A stretch of DNA of 64,000 nt from Lutibacter agarilyticus (GTDB taxonomy: Bacteria; Bacteroidota; Bacteroidia; Flavobacteriales; Flavobacteriaceae). The stretch spans positions 1-64,000 of the forward strand of contig NZ_FZNT01000005.1 in NCBI RefSeq assembly GCF_900188235.1, written 5' to 3'. The notes under the pieces are model-generated. The model was not told the origin of the DNA. It made no database searches and saw only the letters and a program-made list of their open reading frames with translations. Positions 10,609 through 20,752 of this stretch are shown one piece after another (within the stretch, counting starts at the first letter, position 1; every line of letters starts with the position of its first letter). Position numbers and translations under genes: made by a program.

Positions 10609-12228
10609 ATGAAATATATAATTGTCAGTATTGCAATATTCTTAATGAATATATCTTCTTTTTCTCAGGAAAAAGAATCAATTGATTTAGTAATAGAAAA
10701 TGATGAGTATTGGTGGGGAGGTTTAAGTTCTTTAGGGTATGAAACCCCATATAATAATAATTCAGAGGTTACTGTAAATCTATTTGGAGATAATCACGGT
10801 AATCAAGCTCAGCCACTTTTAGTGTCTAGTAAGGGACGGTATGTTTGGTGTGAGAGCCCTGTTAAATATAGTATTTCTAATGGCATTTTGTCTGTTTCTT
10901 CTAATCAGGGTAAAATCCACTCAGGTACTTCTGGAAGTAATCTACAATCAGCATATAAATATGTGTCTCAGAATTATTTTCCATCCAATAGTAAAATACC
11001 AGATGAATTATTGTTTACGAATCCTCAATACAATACTTGGATAGAATTAATGTATGACCAAAATGAGGATGATATTATTGAATATGCTCAAAGTATCATT
11101 GATAATGGGTATCCACCGGGAGTTTTAATGATTGATGATAATTGGCAAGAGGATTATGGAACTTGGGAATTTTCATCGCGCAGGTTTAATGATCCCAAGA
11201 GAATGATGAAAAAGCTACATGATATGGGTTTTAAAGTCATGTTGTGGGTATGTCCTTTTGTTAGTGCCGACTCGCAGGTTTTTAGAAAGTTGGCAGCAGA
11301 TGGATTATTGCTTCTTGATGCGGGTAAAACCCAGGAAGTTTTATGGGCAAATACTAGAAATAAAGCAGCTATTATTCGTTGGTGGAATGGAGCCAGTGCA
11401 TGCTTAGATTTAAGTAATCCAAAAACTAAAGAATGGTTTAAAGGAAGATTGGATTACCTAATGGATGAGTATGGTGTTGATGGTTTCAAGTTTGATGCTG
11501 GTGATGCACAGTTTTATAAAGGAGGATTGGTATCCTTTAATGAATCTTCACCTAATGATCATACCCAATATTTTGCAGAACTAGGATTGGATTACCCTTT
11601 AAATGAGTACAGAGCATCTTGGAAAATGGCTGGCTTACCACTAGCACAACGTTTGCGAGATAAGGGCCATCGTTGGGAAGATTTAGAAAAATTAATACCC
11701 GATCAAATGTCGCAAAGCGTAATGGGATATGCTTATACCTGTCCAGATATGATAGGTGGTGGTGAATACCAATCTTTTCTTAACGCGTCCTCTATAGATG
11801 AAGAATTGATTGTTAGATCTGCACAAGTACATGCATTAATGCCTATGATGCAATTTTCCGTAGCACCTTGGCGCGTGTTAAACAAAACTAATGAACGGAT
11901 ATGCCACGATATGGCGAATCTCCACAAAGAATTTGGTTCACATATCTTGAAATTGGCCAAAGAAGCATCCGTTACGGGTAATCCTATTGTTAAGCCCATG
12001 GAGTTAGCATTTCCAGGAAATGGATATGAAACTATTAAAGATCAATTTGTTTTAGGGAACGACATCATTGTGGCTCCAGTTATAGAAAAGGGGGCTCGAA
12101 CGAGAAATGTAGTCTTACCTAAGGGTCAATGGATTGATGAACAAGGTAAGAAATATAGAGGAGGTGAAAAGGTTATTACTATAGATGTACCCTTAAAACG
12201 TTTGCCATATTTTAAGAAGATAAAATAA
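10609..12228 (+). CDS. GH31-family alpha-glycosidase (possible alpha-galactosidase)
   Basis: A 539-residue secreted enzyme with a signal peptide (to about residue 20, SSFSQ) and no lipobox. The GH31 (beta/alpha)8 core is marked by GVLMIDDNWQ, the nucleophile segment GFKFDAGDA (Asp296) and the acid/base segment CPDMIGGG (Asp380). The C-terminal all-beta part ends LPKGQWIDEQGKKYRGG, also typical. The family includes alpha-glucosidases, alpha-xylosidases, sulfoquinovosidases and alpha-galactosidases. An alpha-galactosidase-like role is my inference from the adjacent GH27 gene. It lies 30 bases before the GH27 gene and is probably read in the same transcript. Confidence 0.85.
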   Translation: MKYIIVSIAIFLMNISSFSQEKESIDLVIENDEYWWGGLSSLGYETPYNNNSEVTVNLFGDNHGNQAQPLLVSSKGRYVWCESPVKYSISNGILSVSSNQGKIHSGTSGSNLQSAYKYVSQNYFPSNSKIPDELLFTNPQYNTWIELMYDQNEDDIIEYAQSIIDNGYPPGVLMIDDNWQEDYGTWEFSSRRFNDPKRMMKKLHDMGFKVMLWVCPFVSADSQVFRKLAADGLLLLDAGKTQEVLWANTRNKAAIIRWWNGASACLDLSNPKTKEWFKGRLDYLMDEYGVDGFKFDAGDAQFYKGGLVSFNESSPNDHTQYFAELGLDYPLNEYRASWKMAGLPLAQRLRDKGHRWEDLEKLIPDQMSQSVMGYAYTCPDMIGGGEYQSFLNASSIDEELIVRSAQVHALMPMMQFSVAPWRVLNKTNERICHDMANLHKEFGSHILKLAKEASVTGNPIVKPMELAFPGNGYETIKDQFVLGNDIIVAPVIEKGARTRNVVLPKGQWIDEQGKKYRGGEKVITIDVPLKRLPYFKKIK

Positions 12229-12258
12229 TAATTAGATTTTTTAAATATTCTAAATAAC

Positions 12259-13716
12259 ATGAATATAAAGAGTATAAGTATAATTAGTTTGATCGTTTTG
12301 CTCGGTTGCATACTTGGGCTAAGATTTAAGGTTAAAAATGGTGCCACACAAGGTTCAATAAATGATGTAAGACAATTAGCTCAAACCCCACCAATGGGAT
12401 GGAATAGTTTTGATAGCTATGGAGTTTATTTATATGAAGAAGCAGCATTTGCCAATCTTGAGGCATTTGCGAAAAAACTTAAACCACATGGATATGAATA
12501 TTTCGTTATCGATGCTGGATGGTTTGGTGAATTTAAATTACAAGAAGGCACCTTATACCCAGCAGAGAAGCATGCGTCTGAATTAAATATTGATGAATAT
12601 GGCCTTCTTCAACCTTCAAAAACATATTTTCCTAATGGATTAAGACCTATTATTGATAGATGTCATGAATTGGGAATAAAATTTGGAATTCATTTAATGA
12701 GAGGAATTCCAAGAGTTGCCGTTGAAAAAAACACCAAAGTAAAAGGTACAGAATATTTTGCAAGGGATATTGCAGATACTACAAGTATTTGTGAATGGAA
12801 TCATCAAAATTATGGGGTTGATATGTCAAAGCCAGGAGCCCAGGAGTTTTATAACTCCCTGATTAATCAAATGGCAGAATGGGGTGTTGATTTTTTAAAA
12901 TATGATGACTTAGTTCCTTTTCCTGATGAGGTAGAAGCTATTGCAAATGCTATTGAACAATGTGGAAGACCAATTGTTTACAGTCTTAGTCCTGGTGGAG
13001 ATGTAGATGTAAATGCAATTAAGTCATTTAAACGAGCGAATATGTTAAGAGTAACACATGATATATGGGACGATCAAGTTGGCTTAAACCAAAGTTTTGA
13101 TGCATGGCGAAAATGGCAGGGTAAAGAAGAATCAGGTTTCTGGATTGATATGGATATGATTCCTTTTGGGAAATTGCAACTCATGTCTCCAAAACCAGAA
13201 GGAGTAGTTGGTAATGAAACAAAAAAAGATATAGCAAAAAAAATAGAATCCGGAGAATTAAGCAATGTCGAACTCTTGGCTGGTAAAGGATGGGCCCGTC
13301 AGAGTAAATTTACTAAAGACCAGATGTATACCTTTATTACGCTTAGGGCTTTATCTGCTTCTCCATTAATGATGGGTGGAAATCTCCCAACTTTGGATGA
13401 TTTTTCATTAGAATTAATTACTCATAAGGATGTTTTGGATTGCAATCAAAACGGTATTATGGGGAAATTAATTTATGAAGATAAGGATGTTGAAATATGG
13501 AAAACACCACAGAAAGGCAATGATGGAGGGTGGATTGGTTTATTTAATCGATCAGAATCTTATAAATCATTTTCAATCTCAATGAGTGATTTAAACTTAG
13601 AAGAAGGAAAAAATAAATACCATATCTACGATATTTGGAATAAAACAGAAGTTAATAAATTAAACTTTGAAATAAACCAAAATGGTGTAATCTTTCTAAA
13701 ATACAGTTCTCAATAA
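12259..13716 (+). CDS. GH27-type alpha-galactosidase-like enzyme
   Basis: 485 residues with an N-terminal hydrophobic segment and a possible lipobox (LIVLLGC, Cys16). The clan GH-D signature TPPMGWNSFDSYG opens the barrel. VIDAGWFGEF follows, then the nucleophile strand FLKYDDL (Asp216). A plausible acid/base lies in LRVTHDIWDD (Asp268). A C-terminal antiparallel beta domain completes the fold. GH27 enzymes remove terminal alpha-galactose or alpha-N-acetylgalactosamine. The substrate pocket here differs from classical members (DDL instead of DNC), so specificity is open. It sits between GH31 and a sulfatase, suggesting stepwise exo-trimming. Confidence 0.8.
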   Translation: MNIKSISIISLIVLLGCILGLRFKVKNGATQGSINDVRQLAQTPPMGWNSFDSYGVYLYEEAAFANLEAFAKKLKPHGYEYFVIDAGWFGEFKLQEGTLYPAEKHASELNIDEYGLLQPSKTYFPNGLRPIIDRCHELGIKFGIHLMRGIPRVAVEKNTKVKGTEYFARDIADTTSICEWNHQNYGVDMSKPGAQEFYNSLINQMAEWGVDFLKYDDLVPFPDEVEAIANAIEQCGRPIVYSLSPGGDVDVNAIKSFKRANMLRVTHDIWDDQVGLNQSFDAWRKWQGKEESGFWIDMDMIPFGKLQLMSPKPEGVVGNETKKDIAKKIESGELSNVELLAGKGWARQSKFTKDQMYTFITLRALSASPLMMGGNLPTLDDFSLELITHKDVLDCNQNGIMGKLIYEDKDVEIWKTPQKGNDGGWIGLFNRSESYKSFSISMSDLNLEEGKNKYHIYDIWNKTEVNKLNFEINQNGVIFLKYSSQ

Positions 13717-13784
13717 GGTGCGTGATTAATTTTTAACAAAAACAAAGCCTTTTACACGTGTCTGAAATAATTAAAAAATTGTTT

Positions 13785-15377
13785 ATGAATAAGTATATTA
13801 TTTTACTAGTATCTATTTTAGTTTTATTCGGTTGTAAAAAACAGTCTACTAAAAAGTTAGGTAAACCTAATATCTTGTTCTGCATAATGGATGATGCATC
13901 TCCTCATATGAGCGCCTATGGGTATAAATGGGTAAATACACCAGCATTTGATAAACTTGCCGAAAAAGGTATTCTTTTCACTAACGCGTATACTCCAAAT
14001 GCGAAATGTGCTCCTTCCAGAGCCTCTCTTATTACAGGTCGTAATTCATGGCAATTGGAAGAAGGTGCAAATCATGTTAATAATTTTCCTGTTAAGTTTA
14101 AAACTTTTCCAGAGGTTCTTAGAGAGAAAGGATATAAAACAGGAAAAACAGGAAAAGGATGGGGCCCGGGTGATTCCGGTATGGTAGAAGGTAAATCTAG
14201 ACTGCTGATTGGAAAATCATATAATGATATTAAAACTAGACCATGGGCTAATAGAATGAGTACTGAAGATTACGCTTCTAACTTTGATGTGTTTTTGAAT
14301 GATACCAAGGAAAGTGAGCCTTGGTTTTTTTGGTACGGTGCTAGGGAACCTCATCGTGATTACGAATTTGGTTCTGGTAATAAGGTCAGAGAAAAAAAAA
14401 TTACCGATATTGATTCAGTTCCCTCATTCTGGCCAGATAATGAAGTGATTAGAACTGATATGCTGGATTACGCTTTAGAGATTGAGTATGCAGATTCTCA
14501 CCTAGAGCGTATGATAAATAATCTAGAAAAAAGAGGATTATTAGATAATACAATAGTAGTATTTACATCAGATCATGGTATGCCATTCCCAAGGTGTAAG
14601 GCTCAAGAGTATATGTACTCTAATCGCGTTCCCTTGGCTATTATGTGGCCTAAAGGGCTTAATAATCCAGGTCGAACAGTAAATGACATGGTTAGTTTCA
14701 TAGATTTTGCACCTACATTTTTAGAACTAGCAGGAATAAAATATGAGGATTCAGGTATGCATAGCTCACCAGGAAAGAGTTTGACGGATATTTTATTTTC
14801 TGAAAAAGAAGGTCAGGTTAATCCGGATAGGGACATTGTTCTAATAGGAAAGGAAAGACACGACTATAGTCGCCCAAAGAATCAAGGCTATCCCATACGT
14901 GGTATTGTTTCTAACGATTTTATGTATCTGTATAATTATGACATAACGCTTTGGCCTGCAGGAAATCCCGAAATAGGGTATTTAGATATTGATGGTTCTC
15001 CAACTAAAACAGAAATATTAAGACTTTTCCGAAGTGGTGAAGAAGACAAATATTGGCAATGGTCTATGGGAAAACGAAATGTAAATGAGGAATTGTATCA
15101 TACAGCCAACGACATGGAGTGCATGAATAACTTAGCAAATGTTTCGAAGTTCGATGATATTAAGAATAAAATGAAGAATAGGATGGAGACGATGCTGAAA
15201 AAACAAAATGATCCTCGGATGTTTGGTAATGGAGACATTTTTAATACTTACAAATATTCTAATGACGAAGGTTGGAATTATTACGAACGTTTTATGGCTG
15301 GAGAATTCACTATGGAAGATACTAATTGGGTAAATCCTAGCGATCTAGAAAAAATGAATTTGTCAGACTATGAATAA
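13785..15377 (+). CDS. S1-family sulfatase, lipoprotein (heparan N-sulfatase-like subgroup)
   Basis: About 530 residues. A GTG at 13758 is in frame, but the ATG at 13785 starts directly on a lipoprotein signal (MNKYIILLVS, lipobox FGC), so I chose it. Metal-binding ILFCIMDDAS opens the alkaline-phosphatase fold. The formylglycine signature is KCAPSRASLITGR, with Cys75 as the residue to be converted. TGKTGKGWGPG and TSDHGMPFPR supply other active-site residues. It is predicted to remove sulfate from the glycan at the periplasmic or outer membrane. The maturase is not in this window. It follows GH27 and precedes GH29 in one operon. Confidence 0.9.
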   Translation: MNKYIILLVSILVLFGCKKQSTKKLGKPNILFCIMDDASPHMSAYGYKWVNTPAFDKLAEKGILFTNAYTPNAKCAPSRASLITGRNSWQLEEGANHVNNFPVKFKTFPEVLREKGYKTGKTGKGWGPGDSGMVEGKSRLLIGKSYNDIKTRPWANRMSTEDYASNFDVFLNDTKESEPWFFWYGAREPHRDYEFGSGNKVREKKITDIDSVPSFWPDNEVIRTDMLDYALEIEYADSHLERMINNLEKRGLLDNTIVVFTSDHGMPFPRCKAQEYMYSNRVPLAIMWPKGLNNPGRTVNDMVSFIDFAPTFLELAGIKYEDSGMHSSPGKSLTDILFSEKEGQVNPDRDIVLIGKERHDYSRPKNQGYPIRGIVSNDFMYLYNYDITLWPAGNPEIGYLDIDGSPTKTEILRLFRSGEEDKYWQWSMGKRNVNEELYHTANDMECMNNLANVSKFDDIKNKMKNRMETMLKKQNDPRMFGNGDIFNTYKYSNDEGWNYYERFMAGEFTMEDTNWVNPSDLEKMNLSDYE

Positions 15378-15429
15378 AACCCTTAAAAAGAATTTTTACT
15401 CAGATATTAAAATTAAATATTAGTTATAT

Positions 15430-16920
15430 ATGAAGGTTTCTGTAAAATTGGTTTTCGTTTTTCTATTTATTAGTTATCCAATATTAGCTCAGATAATAGA
15501 ACCCTCAACCAGCCCAAATCAAACCCAGAAATTACTAATTGAACGGGGCTATGGCATGTTTGTACATTTTGGAGTTAATACTTTTGCAAACGTAGAGTGG
15601 TCAGATGGAACACTTCCAGTTTCAATTTATAATCCTACCAAATTGGATTGTGATCAATGGGTTCGTGTTGCTCGTGATGCAGGCTTCCGTTATATCCTAC
15701 TTGTTACTAAGCATCACGATGGTTTTTGCTTATGGGATAGTCAATACACCAAATATGATGTAGGGTCTTCCCTTGTTAAAACAGATGTAGTTGGAGAAGT
15801 GGCTAAAGCGTGTAAAAAATATGGTATTGAACTAGGACTGTATTATTCACTTTGGGATCGTAATCACCCATCTTATAAAGATAAGAACCCTAAAAAATAT
15901 GTTGATTATATGGTTAATCAACTTACAGAATTATTTACTAATTATGGGACCATTTGCGAGTTGTGGTTTGATGGTGGTTGGGATCGAGAAGTCTCAGATT
16001 GGAATTTAGAACGTGTTTATCGACATATAAAAAAATTACAACCTCAGTGCGCTGTTGGAGTAAACCATACTATTGAGTTAAAACCGGGTTCCAGAAAATT
16101 TGCGTTACCAGATTCTATGACCGTAAATAACCAATATACTTTTCAGTATTTTCCAAGCGATTTCCGTCTGTGGGACCCCAAAATAGCACATAAGTTTGAT
16201 AAAAAGCAGTACTTACAGCAAGGTCAATCTTATTATCTTCCATATGAAAATACGATATGTTTAAGCAAAAGGTGGAATTGGTTTCAAAAAAAAGATTTAA
16301 GACCTGTCCGTGATCTGGATGAATTGGAAGAGCTGTTTTATTGGTGTACCGATAATAATAATACTTTGGTGGTAAATGTGCCTCCTGATGAACAAGGGTT
16401 GATTAGAGAGCATGAAGCAAATACCATCGTTGCCCTTGGAAAGCGTCTGCAATTAGAAAAAGGCAAAAAACTACCTAAAAATGGAGAGTTCATTTCTTTA
16501 AATGCTAAAATTAAGGTATCCTCAGTGAAAAATAACGATATAAAACATTATGGAGCTCAACTAGCTTTAGACGGAGGAATGCAAACACGATGGGTTGCGC
16601 AAGACACTTTAGCTATTATGGAAATTTTTTTGAATCCAAAAAAGGAGTTTAATAAAATTTCGATCTTCGAATATCAAGATACTCTTAAAGATGAAGGAGA
16701 TACCTTTTCAAATTACAGAACCAATAGGATTCAATCTTACAAAATAGATATTTTAGAAAATGATGTCTGGAAAACCATATATATAGGGGACGAACCAATG
16801 GGCGACTGTAAGGTTATTAAATTCCCCTATTCTTATCGAACCTCCAAACTTAGGTTTAGTGTTCTTGAGGCAATAGCACCACCTTCTATTACAGAGTTTA
16901 ACGTCATTTATATGAATTAA
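15430..16920 (+). CDS. GH29-family alpha-L-fucosidase-like enzyme with discoidin-like tail
   Basis: 496 residues with a signal peptide (to about 20, PILAQ). The GH29 barrel is shown by GYGMFVHFGVNTF, LVTKHHDGFCLWDS, LGLYYSLWDR and the nucleophile strand ELWFDGGWD (Asp181). Residues from about 365 onward look like an F5/8-type (CBM32-like) domain, with LALDGGMQTRWVAQDT. GH29 enzymes remove alpha-L-fucose, and some members act on alpha-L-galactose. It is the last gene of the rightward operon and ends before a bidirectional terminator. Confidence 0.88.
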   Translation: MKVSVKLVFVFLFISYPILAQIIEPSTSPNQTQKLLIERGYGMFVHFGVNTFANVEWSDGTLPVSIYNPTKLDCDQWVRVARDAGFRYILLVTKHHDGFCLWDSQYTKYDVGSSLVKTDVVGEVAKACKKYGIELGLYYSLWDRNHPSYKDKNPKKYVDYMVNQLTELFTNYGTICELWFDGGWDREVSDWNLERVYRHIKKLQPQCAVGVNHTIELKPGSRKFALPDSMTVNNQYTFQYFPSDFRLWDPKIAHKFDKKQYLQQGQSYYLPYENTICLSKRWNWFQKKDLRPVRDLDELEELFYWCTDNNNTLVVNVPPDEQGLIREHEANTIVALGKRLQLEKGKKLPKNGEFISLNAKIKVSSVKNNDIKHYGAQLALDGGMQTRWVAQDTLAIMEIFLNPKKEFNKISIFEYQDTLKDEGDTFSNYRTNRIQSYKIDILENDVWKTIYIGDEPMGDCKVIKFPYSYRTSKLRFSVLEAIAPPSITEFNVIYMN

Positions 16921-16972
16921 CAATAACTCATATTAAGATTTTAAAAACAGTTTCAAATTATCAGTTAAAAAT

Positions 16973-17018
16973 AAAAACCAGCATAAAATTTTCAGCTTTA
17001 TTCTGGTTTTTTTTTTTA
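16973..17018. terminator. Bidirectional terminator between the two PUL operons
   Basis: A stem of AAAAACCAG (16973-16981) with CTGGTTTTT (17003-17011) extends inward to 12 of 13 pairs around a short loop. A T-run follows on plus and an A-run precedes it. It lies between the GH29 stop and the stop of the convergent GH49-like gene, so it can end both transcripts. Confidence 0.8.
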
Positions 17019-17061
17019 TCGAAATGCAAATGGTTGAATACGGAAAATGAATTTTTATTGA

Positions 17062-18912
17062 TTAACGAACTAGGACCTTATAATTCGCTATTATTTCCCC
17101 AGATTGCACCTGAACATATATAATTCCCGAAAGTTTAAGTTGATCTACATCAATTTGAATTTTGTCTGTATTGTAATCTGCTTTATATAATAATTTCCCA
17201 ACAATGTCGTACAAACGAATGTTTCTCGACGTTTTGTTAGTAAATTCAAGATGTAAATGATTTTCAACAGGATTGGGATATATTTTTACTTCAAAATCGA
17301 TTCGTTTTTCTGTCGATAAAGTTGGGTCATTAAAAATTACGGTATTGGGGTCTACATATTCGGTGTAAAAATTGCCATCCTCAAAGCTGGTCAATATTTC
17401 CCCATTAAAATAGCAGTTTTTAAACCAAATATTTTCCCACACTTGACTTGATACACCTATCAAAGTATTTTGTGGCTTTCCTCTTTGCGCATCCCCGCTA
17501 GTGCTTACCCCATCATGTTCTTGATGCACATTTTCAATCACAATGTTATTAAGCGTAATATTTACCCCGGCAGAATCATCAATCATGGTGCCATAAAACG
17601 GTGGAAATGCTGGTAATGGGTCTTCTATAAGAATATTTTGTACTGTAACGTTTGAAATGGTGACTCCTGATGGCCTTTGGCGAAAACTTACAATTCTACC
17701 TCCATCCCACCAATGCCAATTGGCACGATGGTATATAACTTTAACATCTCGAAAAGTTGAGGTACTACCATCCACAACATTCTGCAAAAATAAAACTGCT
17801 CCATTAGCATCATTCCAAACCACATTATCATGCTGGTTCACATGTTGCGCACCGTAATAAAAAGCGTCATCTTGTGTCCTAAAAAAACAATCGGATACCT
17901 CAGAACATCTAAAAGCATTTATTCCATCGCTATTAATTCTCCACGCCAAAATTTTAAGATTTTTATAAATATTAGGATTAGCTACGTTGCCACTTGAATG
18001 ATTCATATTAAAGGTGTGAAAAGCAGGATCAGCAACCACGAAACCTTCTAAATGTGACCCCTCTGCCTGATGCGTAAAGGGTTTAGTTAATAAATTAGCA
18101 TCATCACTGGGGTGTCTTACAATATTTTCTCCACTTATAGTTCCTGATCCAAATACTTTGAAGTTTTTGGATGCTGAATTTCCCCATAAGTTTGGTGGAT
18201 GAATAGTACCGTGCACAACAGCATCACCCGGTATGTACAATGTTTCGTTGCTGAGGATTTCAAAACCAAGACCAATATCGTGAACACCAGGAGCAAAAAC
18301 TATAGTTTGCCAATCGTTTCTATTCAATGTGTTAATATCTTCATTGGGATATAAAACTCTAACAGAGGAATTGTTAATATCTGGTTTTGGAAATATTGGA
18401 TTTGCAAATAGAGTTATTGTATGTACGTTAGGGCCAGTGTACCCATACCCCGTATAATTATCTTCTAACTGTCCATTTATATCGACATTTACATTGGCAG
18501 GTTCAGAAAAAGTTACATAAGCTTTGCCATCAATAATAGACGCTGGAGAAGCATCACCTACAGGCCTAACCATAGCTTTGGTAATTGAAGAGCCATCTTT
18601 TTTAGAGATTTCAACTATGACATTGTTTCCATTGAAATCGGACTCGAAGGCAATCCAGGAAGCAGTAAAGCCTCTTATAACATTGTAATAGGCACCTTCC
18701 GGATCTTCTGATTCTTCCTTGCCTCGGGTTTGCAGAACGAAAGCATTGCGCCAGGCCGTATTATCTTCGCTTTCAAGTTTAACCCTACATAGATAATGAT
18801 CTGAGGCAGATCGGTCTGGAATATTGTTAAAAACAACTAGTTCTTGTGCACATAGTATTTTAAATGAGAACAAAAAAATGACTATTCTAAAAAAATAAAC
18901 AGTTGTTCGCAT
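17062..18912 (-). CDS. GH49-like beta-helix glycoside hydrolase with T9SS sorting domain
   Basis: 616 residues with a signal peptide (to about 22, ILCAQ). An N-terminal beta-sandwich (about 25-185) precedes a right-handed beta-helix (about 200-510) with repeated short strands, as in clan GH-N. The active-site pattern is SDGINAF with Asp329 and RTQDDAFY with Asp348/Asp349. The spacing of 19 and 20 residues equals what I recall for the three catalytic Asp of GH49 dextranase. Residues about 535-616 form a type A sorting domain (YPNPVENHLHLEF, then LYDIVGKL), so it should be exported by T9SS. It is the last gene of the leftward eight-gene unit. The substrate need not be dextran. A paralogue lacking the sorting domain lies at 20753-22357. 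Confidence 0.75.
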   Translation of the reverse strand: MRTTVYFFRIVIFLFSFKILCAQELVVFNNIPDRSASDHYLCRVKLESEDNTAWRNAFVLQTRGKEESEDPEGAYYNVIRGFTASWIAFESDFNGNNVIVEISKKDGSSITKAMVRPVGDASPASIIDGKAYVTFSEPANVNVDINGQLEDNYTGYGYTGPNVHTITLFANPIFPKPDINNSSVRVLYPNEDINTLNRNDWQTIVFAPGVHDIGLGFEILSNETLYIPGDAVVHGTIHPPNLWGNSASKNFKVFGSGTISGENIVRHPSDDANLLTKPFTHQAEGSHLEGFVVADPAFHTFNMNHSSGNVANPNIYKNLKILAWRINSDGINAFRCSEVSDCFFRTQDDAFYYGAQHVNQHDNVVWNDANGAVLFLQNVVDGSTSTFRDVKVIYHRANWHWWDGGRIVSFRQRPSGVTISNVTVQNILIEDPLPAFPPFYGTMIDDSAGVNITLNNIVIENVHQEHDGVSTSGDAQRGKPQNTLIGVSSQVWENIWFKNCYFNGEILTSFEDGNFYTEYVDPNTVIFNDPTLSTEKRIDFEVKIYPNPVENHLHLEFTNKTSRNIRLYDIVGKLLYKADYNTDKIQIDVDQLKLSGIIYVQVQSGEIIANYKVLVR

Positions 18913-18975
18913 AAGTAGTTGTTATCTTAATAATTATAATGATTAAATAAGTTTAAAATTTATTTGTAAGAATTT

Positions 18976-20712
18976 TTATTTATTCGGTTTAGCTTTTACA
19001 ATTCTTACCATTGCAACTGTAATTTTCTTATGAGGATTGTCATTTTCAATGATAAAATCAAATCCATCGTCGGCATTATTATTTAACAATCCATCTATAA
19101 AAAAAGTAACTGTTTTCATAGATCCATCATTTTTTAAAAGTTGCTCTTTGACAAAAGTTTTTTTGGTTGTTTTATAACGAAGGCATAATTTACCCGCTTC
19201 ATTATCAAAATAAGTAATCTTGATTGCTAATTGCTTTTCCTGATTTTGTCCATCCCATCTGTCATCTATGTTAAAACCTATTTTAAATCCTTTTCTAGCA
19301 ATAAAGTCATAGTCTTTATCATTCTGAATCATCCACATTTTAATTGGATGTCCAATCCTAATCGCAGGGGTTGTCTCATAGCCTGGAGCATCACGTTGGT
19401 AAAGCCAGCGTTCAAAATTTTTGGTTTCTATACCTTCTCTCTGTTCTTTTAAAGTTATTGGTCTATTTTTATAATCATTTTTCTTATAAAAGTTTGATTT
19501 GATGTAGCTAGTTCTTAAAAAAGTCCAAACATCTGGTGTGTCTTCAATAGTTCTACCCAATTCTTGTGCAATAAAAGGTAGCATTTTAGGAATCAAGTGC
19601 CCAGTTGTGTGTATGTAAGTACATCGCATTTGCAATGCTCGTAATGAACTTGTGAAATAACGATAAGGAAAGGATTCTGTAGTTTTGCCGAATCTAAAAT
19701 CTCGATCTGCTGTTGCCCATTTATCTTCATATTCTTCATTAACTTCTCCATTAAAACAGTTGTATTTTAAAATAGGTGCTTCTTCATCTACTAAAAGATA
19801 ACCGTTATTATCTACATATTGGCCTAGGTCTTCATTGGGTATTCTGTACATATACATTTCAACAAAACCGCGACGAACTCCAAATCCTTTTTGAAAACCA
19901 TACTCAATAGGACCACCCATAAACACTTTATGTTCCATTCCATTAAACGTATTTTGCCACGCATCTAATCTTTGTCGAACATGTTGTACAGTATCATTGG
20001 CACTTCCTTCATTTTCTGAGTAAGGACCAATACCTTCGTCACCAAAACTATGTGAAGCGTAACCTACATAAGCTGCTTTTACCATTTTTGGTATGTTGGT
20101 TTTAGAGAGCTCATATACAAGCTTAAGGTAGTGCCTGTGGAATTCAGGATGAGAAGGATCAAAATTAAGATTGTGTTTTGGTGACTTTTTTGATAATAGA
20201 TTTACACCAAGATTATCTAACCAAAGAGGAGCATCTCCATTTTCTAACGCTTTTGGGCCAATACCTCTTGATTTAGAATGGCAAAGAATTCTTAAGATTA
20301 TGTCTGAACCAACGCTGTTAGCTTGCTTAATACGATCAATAATAGGTTGAAAATTATAGCTACCTTTTGTAGGTTCTATATCTCGCCATTTTACCCAAAG
20401 AATACCAACAGAATTTATTTTAAATTGTAAATCTAATGGTTGAAATTTTTTCTTCAAACCAATATTGCGTTGTAGCCCTACAAATGAATTCTTAGAAGGT
20501 TTTACAAATTTTGGAAATGACCAATCCCATCCATTTATTACATAATCGTTTTCATACCACGTTTGGGCTTTTATGGTATCGAGGGCTTTAATTTCTAAAT
20601 GCTGATAAATTGGCCAAAAAGGATAATTATTCTTGGTTGTATTGTTTTGACTATGAATAAACAAGCTTAGCGAAACTATACTAATAAAAATAAATATTTT
20701 TTTGGCTTTCAT
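18976..20712 (-). CDS. TIM-barrel-like glycan hydrolase of unrecognised family (copy 1)
   Basis: 578 residues with a signal peptide (to about 21). I do not recognise the family. WVKWRDIEPTKGSYNF followed by an alternating helix/strand pattern resembles clan GH-A barrels (GH5, GH39, GH42). Two glutamates in strongly conserved segments, Glu226 (GDEGIGPY) and Glu323 (NGEVNEEYE), have the separation expected for acid/base and nucleophile. A C-terminal beta-sandwich covers roughly 470-578. A paralogue at 27966-29627 has both glutamates at the same residue numbers. Its place in the PUL operon between the two GH49-like genes supports a role in breaking the same glycan. No reaction can be assigned. 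Confidence 0.6.
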   Translation of the reverse strand: MKAKKIFIFISIVSLSLFIHSQNNTTKNNYPFWPIYQHLEIKALDTIKAQTWYENDYVINGWDWSFPKFVKPSKNSFVGLQRNIGLKKKFQPLDLQFKINSVGILWVKWRDIEPTKGSYNFQPIIDRIKQANSVGSDIILRILCHSKSRGIGPKALENGDAPLWLDNLGVNLLSKKSPKHNLNFDPSHPEFHRHYLKLVYELSKTNIPKMVKAAYVGYASHSFGDEGIGPYSENEGSANDTVQHVRQRLDAWQNTFNGMEHKVFMGGPIEYGFQKGFGVRRGFVEMYMYRIPNEDLGQYVDNNGYLLVDEEAPILKYNCFNGEVNEEYEDKWATADRDFRFGKTTESFPYRYFTSSLRALQMRCTYIHTTGHLIPKMLPFIAQELGRTIEDTPDVWTFLRTSYIKSNFYKKNDYKNRPITLKEQREGIETKNFERWLYQRDAPGYETTPAIRIGHPIKMWMIQNDKDYDFIARKGFKIGFNIDDRWDGQNQEKQLAIKITYFDNEAGKLCLRYKTTKKTFVKEQLLKNDGSMKTVTFFIDGLLNNNADDGFDFIIENDNPHKKITVAMVRIVKAKPNK

Positions 20713-20752
20713 ATAATTTCAATGTCAAAATAAAAGTTAATCAGTTTCATAA

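Noticed and set aside
13758-13784. GTG start for the first PUL sulfatase
   Set aside because: The ATG at 13785 directly precedes the lipoprotein signal and is a better start.
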